Part shown: piece after piece, positions 61,131 to 64,000 of the stretch
How the letters are laid out: every line of letters starts with the position of its first letter
How positions within the stretch are numbered: the stretch's first letter is position 1
NCBI GenBank assembly: GCA_905234185.1
Contig: CAJOGC010000001.1
Location: 95,765 to 159,764 of the forward strand
Length of the DNA stretch: 64,000 bases
Direction: 5' to 3'
Source of the DNA: an uncultured Alphaproteobacteria bacterium
GTDB lineage: Bacteria > Pseudomonadota > Alphaproteobacteria > Rs-D84
The notes under the pieces: model-generated
Databases searched by the model: none
Told to the model about the DNA's origin: nothing
The model's input: the letters and a program-made list of their open reading frames with translations, nothing else
Program-made: the position numbers and the translations under genes

Positions 61131-62773
61131 CAACTTTTAATTTTACGCAAAACAACCATAATTCCCGCCGGGGTCATTCCCGGAATTCGCGACATATCGG
61201 CAATGTTTTCTGGGCGTGTTGCATTTAACTTTTCAATCAATTCGTTTGTTAATCCCGGCAGTCCAGAATAATTAAAATCATGTGGGATTTTTAGGTTTGC
61301 GTCCCGTTTGTATGCGGCGATTTCCCGTGCATTGCGTTCAATATAGCCCGCATAAAATTTGTCGTTTTTAGCAATTTCTTTTTCATGTAATTTATATTTT
61401 TCATCGAATTGTTTTTGTGTAATCAGACCGCACTTTACACCCATTTTACCAATACGCGCGATTGCATTGTCGGCACGCAGATTCAATCGATATTCTGCAC
61501 GCGATGTGAACATGCGATAGGGTTCATCGACGCCCAATGTTGTTATATCATCAATCAACACACCTATCATCGAATTAGTTCGATCTAACTCTAAATAATC
61601 TCCACCAATTGCGTGGGCGGCAGCATTTGCGCCGGCAACAATACCCTGGGCAGCGGCCTCTTCATATCCCGATGTGCCGTTAATTTGTCCGGCAAAGAAC
61701 ATATATGGAATATCCTTGCTTTGCAATTTATCGTTTAAAGCGCGCGCATCAATTGCATCATATTCAATCGCATAACCATATCGCGCGATGTGCGCATTTT
61801 CCAGACCAGGAATCGTACGAATCCATTGATCTTGAATGTCGGCACCGAAACTTGTCGAAATGCCGTTTGGATAAATTAAATTGCTGTTTAACCCCTCGGG
61901 TTCCAAGAAAACATGATGCGAAGTATGCGATGGAAAACGCATAACTTTGTCTTCCAGACTTGGACAATAACGCGGACCAATACCTTCTATATCGCCGTTA
62001 TACATTGGTGCGCCCGCAATATTTTTGCGAATGATTTCGTGCGTCTTTTCGGTTGTGTGTGTGATATAGCAAACCGCGGAATAGTTGTTGTCGATGTTTG
62101 GTGCGCTGAACCAATCATGTGGGTCGTCGGCGGGTTGTAATTCACATACATTGAAATTTATACTGTCGCGATAGATACGCGCCGGTGTTCCGGTTTTAAG
62201 ACGCATTAAACGGAACCCAGAATCCCGCAATACCTCGGAAATGTGCATATCGGGCGATTGATACTCACCGTTGTCCATAAGCCGCCCCGATGGAATTTTT
62301 TCATCGCCACGCGTGACCAGGCCGCGCAAAAAAGTTCCCGTTGTAAAAACAATTGCGCCAAATTTATATTTATTATTAACCGTTTTGTTTTTTATATCGA
62401 TTGTTTCGACGGGTTCATAAATAATGGTAAGTTTTTTTTGTTCGTCCAATATTTTCATAACCGCGTTGTGATATAAACCGCGATCAATTTGTGCGCGCAG
62501 GGCTTGGGTCGCCGCACCATGCGATGCGTTCAGTGTGCGAAAGTGAATACCAGCCGCGTCCGCACCGCGTGGCATAACGCCACCCAGTGCGTCAATTTCT
62601 GCAATCATTTGTGATTTTCCCGGACCGCCCATTGATGGGTTGCACGACATTGCGCCAATGTCGCTTTCGCGCATAGTAAGCAAAAGCGTCTTTGCACCAC
62701 GACGTGCCGCGGCCGCCGCGGCTTCGACCCCGGCATGTCCCCCACCAACAATGATTACATCATAAAAAGTCAT
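61130..62773 (-). CDS. mnmG: tRNA uridine 5-carboxymethylaminomethyl modification enzyme MnmG (shortened)
   Basis: VIIVGGGHAGVEAAAAAARRGAKTLLLT, CNPSMGGPGKSQMIAEIDALGG, YSGLPGLTNELIEKLNATRPENIADMSRIPGMTPAGI; 547 aa. Confidence 0.93.
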   Translation of the reverse strand: MTFYDVIIVGGGHAGVEAAAAAARRGAKTLLLTMRESDIGAMSCNPSMGGPGKSQMIAEIDALGGVMPRGADAAGIHFRTLNASHGAATQALRAQIDRGLYHNAVMKILDEQKKLTIIYEPVETIDIKNKTVNNKYKFGAIVFTTGTFLRGLVTRGDEKIPSGRLMDNGEYQSPDMHISEVLRDSGFRLMRLKTGTPARIYRDSINFNVCELQPADDPHDWFSAPNIDNNYSAVCYITHTTEKTHEIIRKNIAGAPMYNGDIEGIGPRYCPSLEDKVMRFPSHTSHHVFLEPEGLNSNLIYPNGISTSFGADIQDQWIRTIPGLENAHIARYGYAIEYDAIDARALNDKLQSKDIPYMFFAGQINGTSGYEEAAAQGIVAGANAAAHAIGGDYLELDRTNSMIGVLIDDITTLGVDEPYRMFTSRAEYRLNLRADNAIARIGKMGVKCGLITQKQFDEKYKLHEKEIAKNDKFYAGYIERNAREIAAYKRDANLKIPHDFNYSGLPGLTNELIEKLNATRPENIADMSRIPGMTPAGIMVVLRKIKS

Positions 62774-62868
62774 AATTTTTTATTTCTGATTTATGATTGC
62801 TGATTGTACGGTGCTTTATTTCTTGAATAGTAAGCACTATCAAATCAGAAATCATAAATCCTAAATCC

Positions 62869-63597
62869 CTAAAACCGTCCCATGCCACCGTTGATATTGA
62901 TTGTTTGGCCGTTGATATATGCGGCTTCGTCAGATGCCAAGAAAACGCATGCGTTTGCAATATCTTCTGGTTCACCAAAGCGACCCGCCGGTATTTGTTT
63001 AAGATATGTTTCTTTCAATTCATCCGGCAATCCATCGGTCATTGGGGTTTTGATAAAGCCCGGCGCAATACAGTTCGCGGTAATACCACGGGACGCAACC
63101 TCGGCTGCAATTGATTTTGTCATGGCAATCATACCACCTTTGGATGCCGCATAATTCGCCTGACCCGGTCCACCGATAACACCAATAATGGATGCCATGT
63201 TGATAATGCGGCCATAGCGATTTTTCATCATTGGCATAATAGCCGCACGACATAATTTGAAACATGATTTAAGGTTTGTGTTCAACACATCATCAAACTG
63301 TTCATCGGTCATACGCATTAACAATGTATCCTTGGTAATACCTGCGTTATTAACCAAAATATCAATTTTGCCCGCGGCTTCGATTGTGTTCATCATTAAT
63401 TCGACCGCGCCACCATCCGCCGCTAAATCACATGGAATCTTGATAAAAGAATCATCGAATTCCGCATTCATTTTTGCAACGTTACGACCAGACACAACAA
63501 CTGTTGCGCCGGCCTCTTTCATCTTTTTTGCAATTGCACCGCCGATTCCACCGGTTGCACCAGTGATTAAAGCAACTTTACCCGTTAAATCAAACAT
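62869..63597 (-). CDS. fabG: 3-oxoacyl-ACP reductase
   Basis: ALITGATGGIGGAIAKKM, NNAGITKDTLLMRMTDEQFDDVLNTNL, YAASKGG. Confidence 0.95.
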   Translation of the reverse strand: MFDLTGKVALITGATGGIGGAIAKKMKEAGATVVVSGRNVAKMNAEFDDSFIKIPCDLAADGGAVELMMNTIEAAGKIDILVNNAGITKDTLLMRMTDEQFDDVLNTNLKSCFKLCRAAIMPMMKNRYGRIINMASIIGVIGGPGQANYAASKGGMIAMTKSIAAEVASRGITANCIAPGFIKTPMTDGLPDELKETYLKQIPAGRFGEPEDIANACVFLASDEAAYINGQTININGGMGRF

Positions 63598-63599
63598 TG

Positions 63600-64000
63600 T
63601 TATATCTCCAATTTCTTTGCGTTAATTTCCGGACAAATACGTGTGGCAAGTCCCGTCAGCACATTTCCCGGCCCTATTTCAATCATATCCGTAATACCAA
63701 GTTCGTGCATTTTCAATACAGATTCACGCCAATGGACACCATGTGTCATTTGATAAATCAGTTCTTCTCGAATATCGTTTATATCGGTCATTATATCGGC
63801 TGTTTTATTAGAAATAAATTTTGCATTCGGTGCTTTTATTTCAATATCATCTAATGCGGCACGCATCGCATCTGCGGCGGGTGCCTGCATACGACAATGA
63901 ACGGGCACAGACAACGCCAACGGCATTGCACGTTTTGCGCCAGCCGCCTTTAATTCTTCCATTGTTTTTTCAACAACATCTTTTGCGCCGGAAATAACAA
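63600..64000 (-). CDS. fabD: Malonyl-CoA:ACP transacylase, partial (runs off right edge)
   Basis: LSVPVHCRMQAPAADAM, EIGPGNVLTGL; next to fabG. Confidence 0.9.
   Translation of the reverse strand, partial: VISGAKDVVEKTMEELKAAGAKRAMPLALSVPVHCRMQAPAADAMRAALDDIEIKAPNAKFISNKTADIMTDINDIREELIYQMTHGVHWRESVLKMHELGITDMIEIGPGNVLTGLATRICPEINAKKLEI

Noticed and set aside
62780-62878. AT-rich inverted words (ATTTCTGATTTATGATT / AAATCAGAAATCATAAATCC) between mnmG and fabG
   Set aside because: Degenerate AT-rich word repeats; may be a spacer repeat but too little structure to support a claim from this window alone.

Overview
A ~40% GC chromosomal window with mostly minus-strand genes, probably from a host-associated alphaproteobacterium with a compact genome (taxonomy is inferred from gene content, not tested). 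Housekeeping content includes lolD/lolC-E, ftsQ, uvrB, aspS, tlyA, ung, gyrB, lpxC/lpxK, rmlD/C/A, ychF, dnaG, topA, rodA/mrdA/mreD/mreC, rpmI/rplT, pheS/pheT, nth, ileS, mnmG, fabG and a partial fabD. There is also a partial type IVB (R64-like) pilus gene set, a VirB3-VirB4 T4SS pair and six tRNAs. The strongest non-routine signals are: (1) an FtsA - ribulose-phosphate 3-epimerase fusion in one ORF; (2) a two-hairpin palindromic repeat family (five copies) that flanks a DUF559 nuclease gene in inverted orientation and also occurs as an empty inverted pair and a solo copy, with covariation in both hairpins; (3) a second family of variable-stem/constant-loop hairpins fused to tRNA 3' ends, in two cases pairing with the tRNA CCA; (4) about 11 DnaA-box-like 9-mers in ~200 bp upstream of virB3/rpmJ, a candidate replication origin or iteron array; (5) a ~200 nt intergenic structured RNA with near-consensus promoter and terminator; (6) a second initiator-tRNA T-arm fragment split by a 60 bp repeat. 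No searches or folding programs were run; all pairings and motif matches were read by eye.
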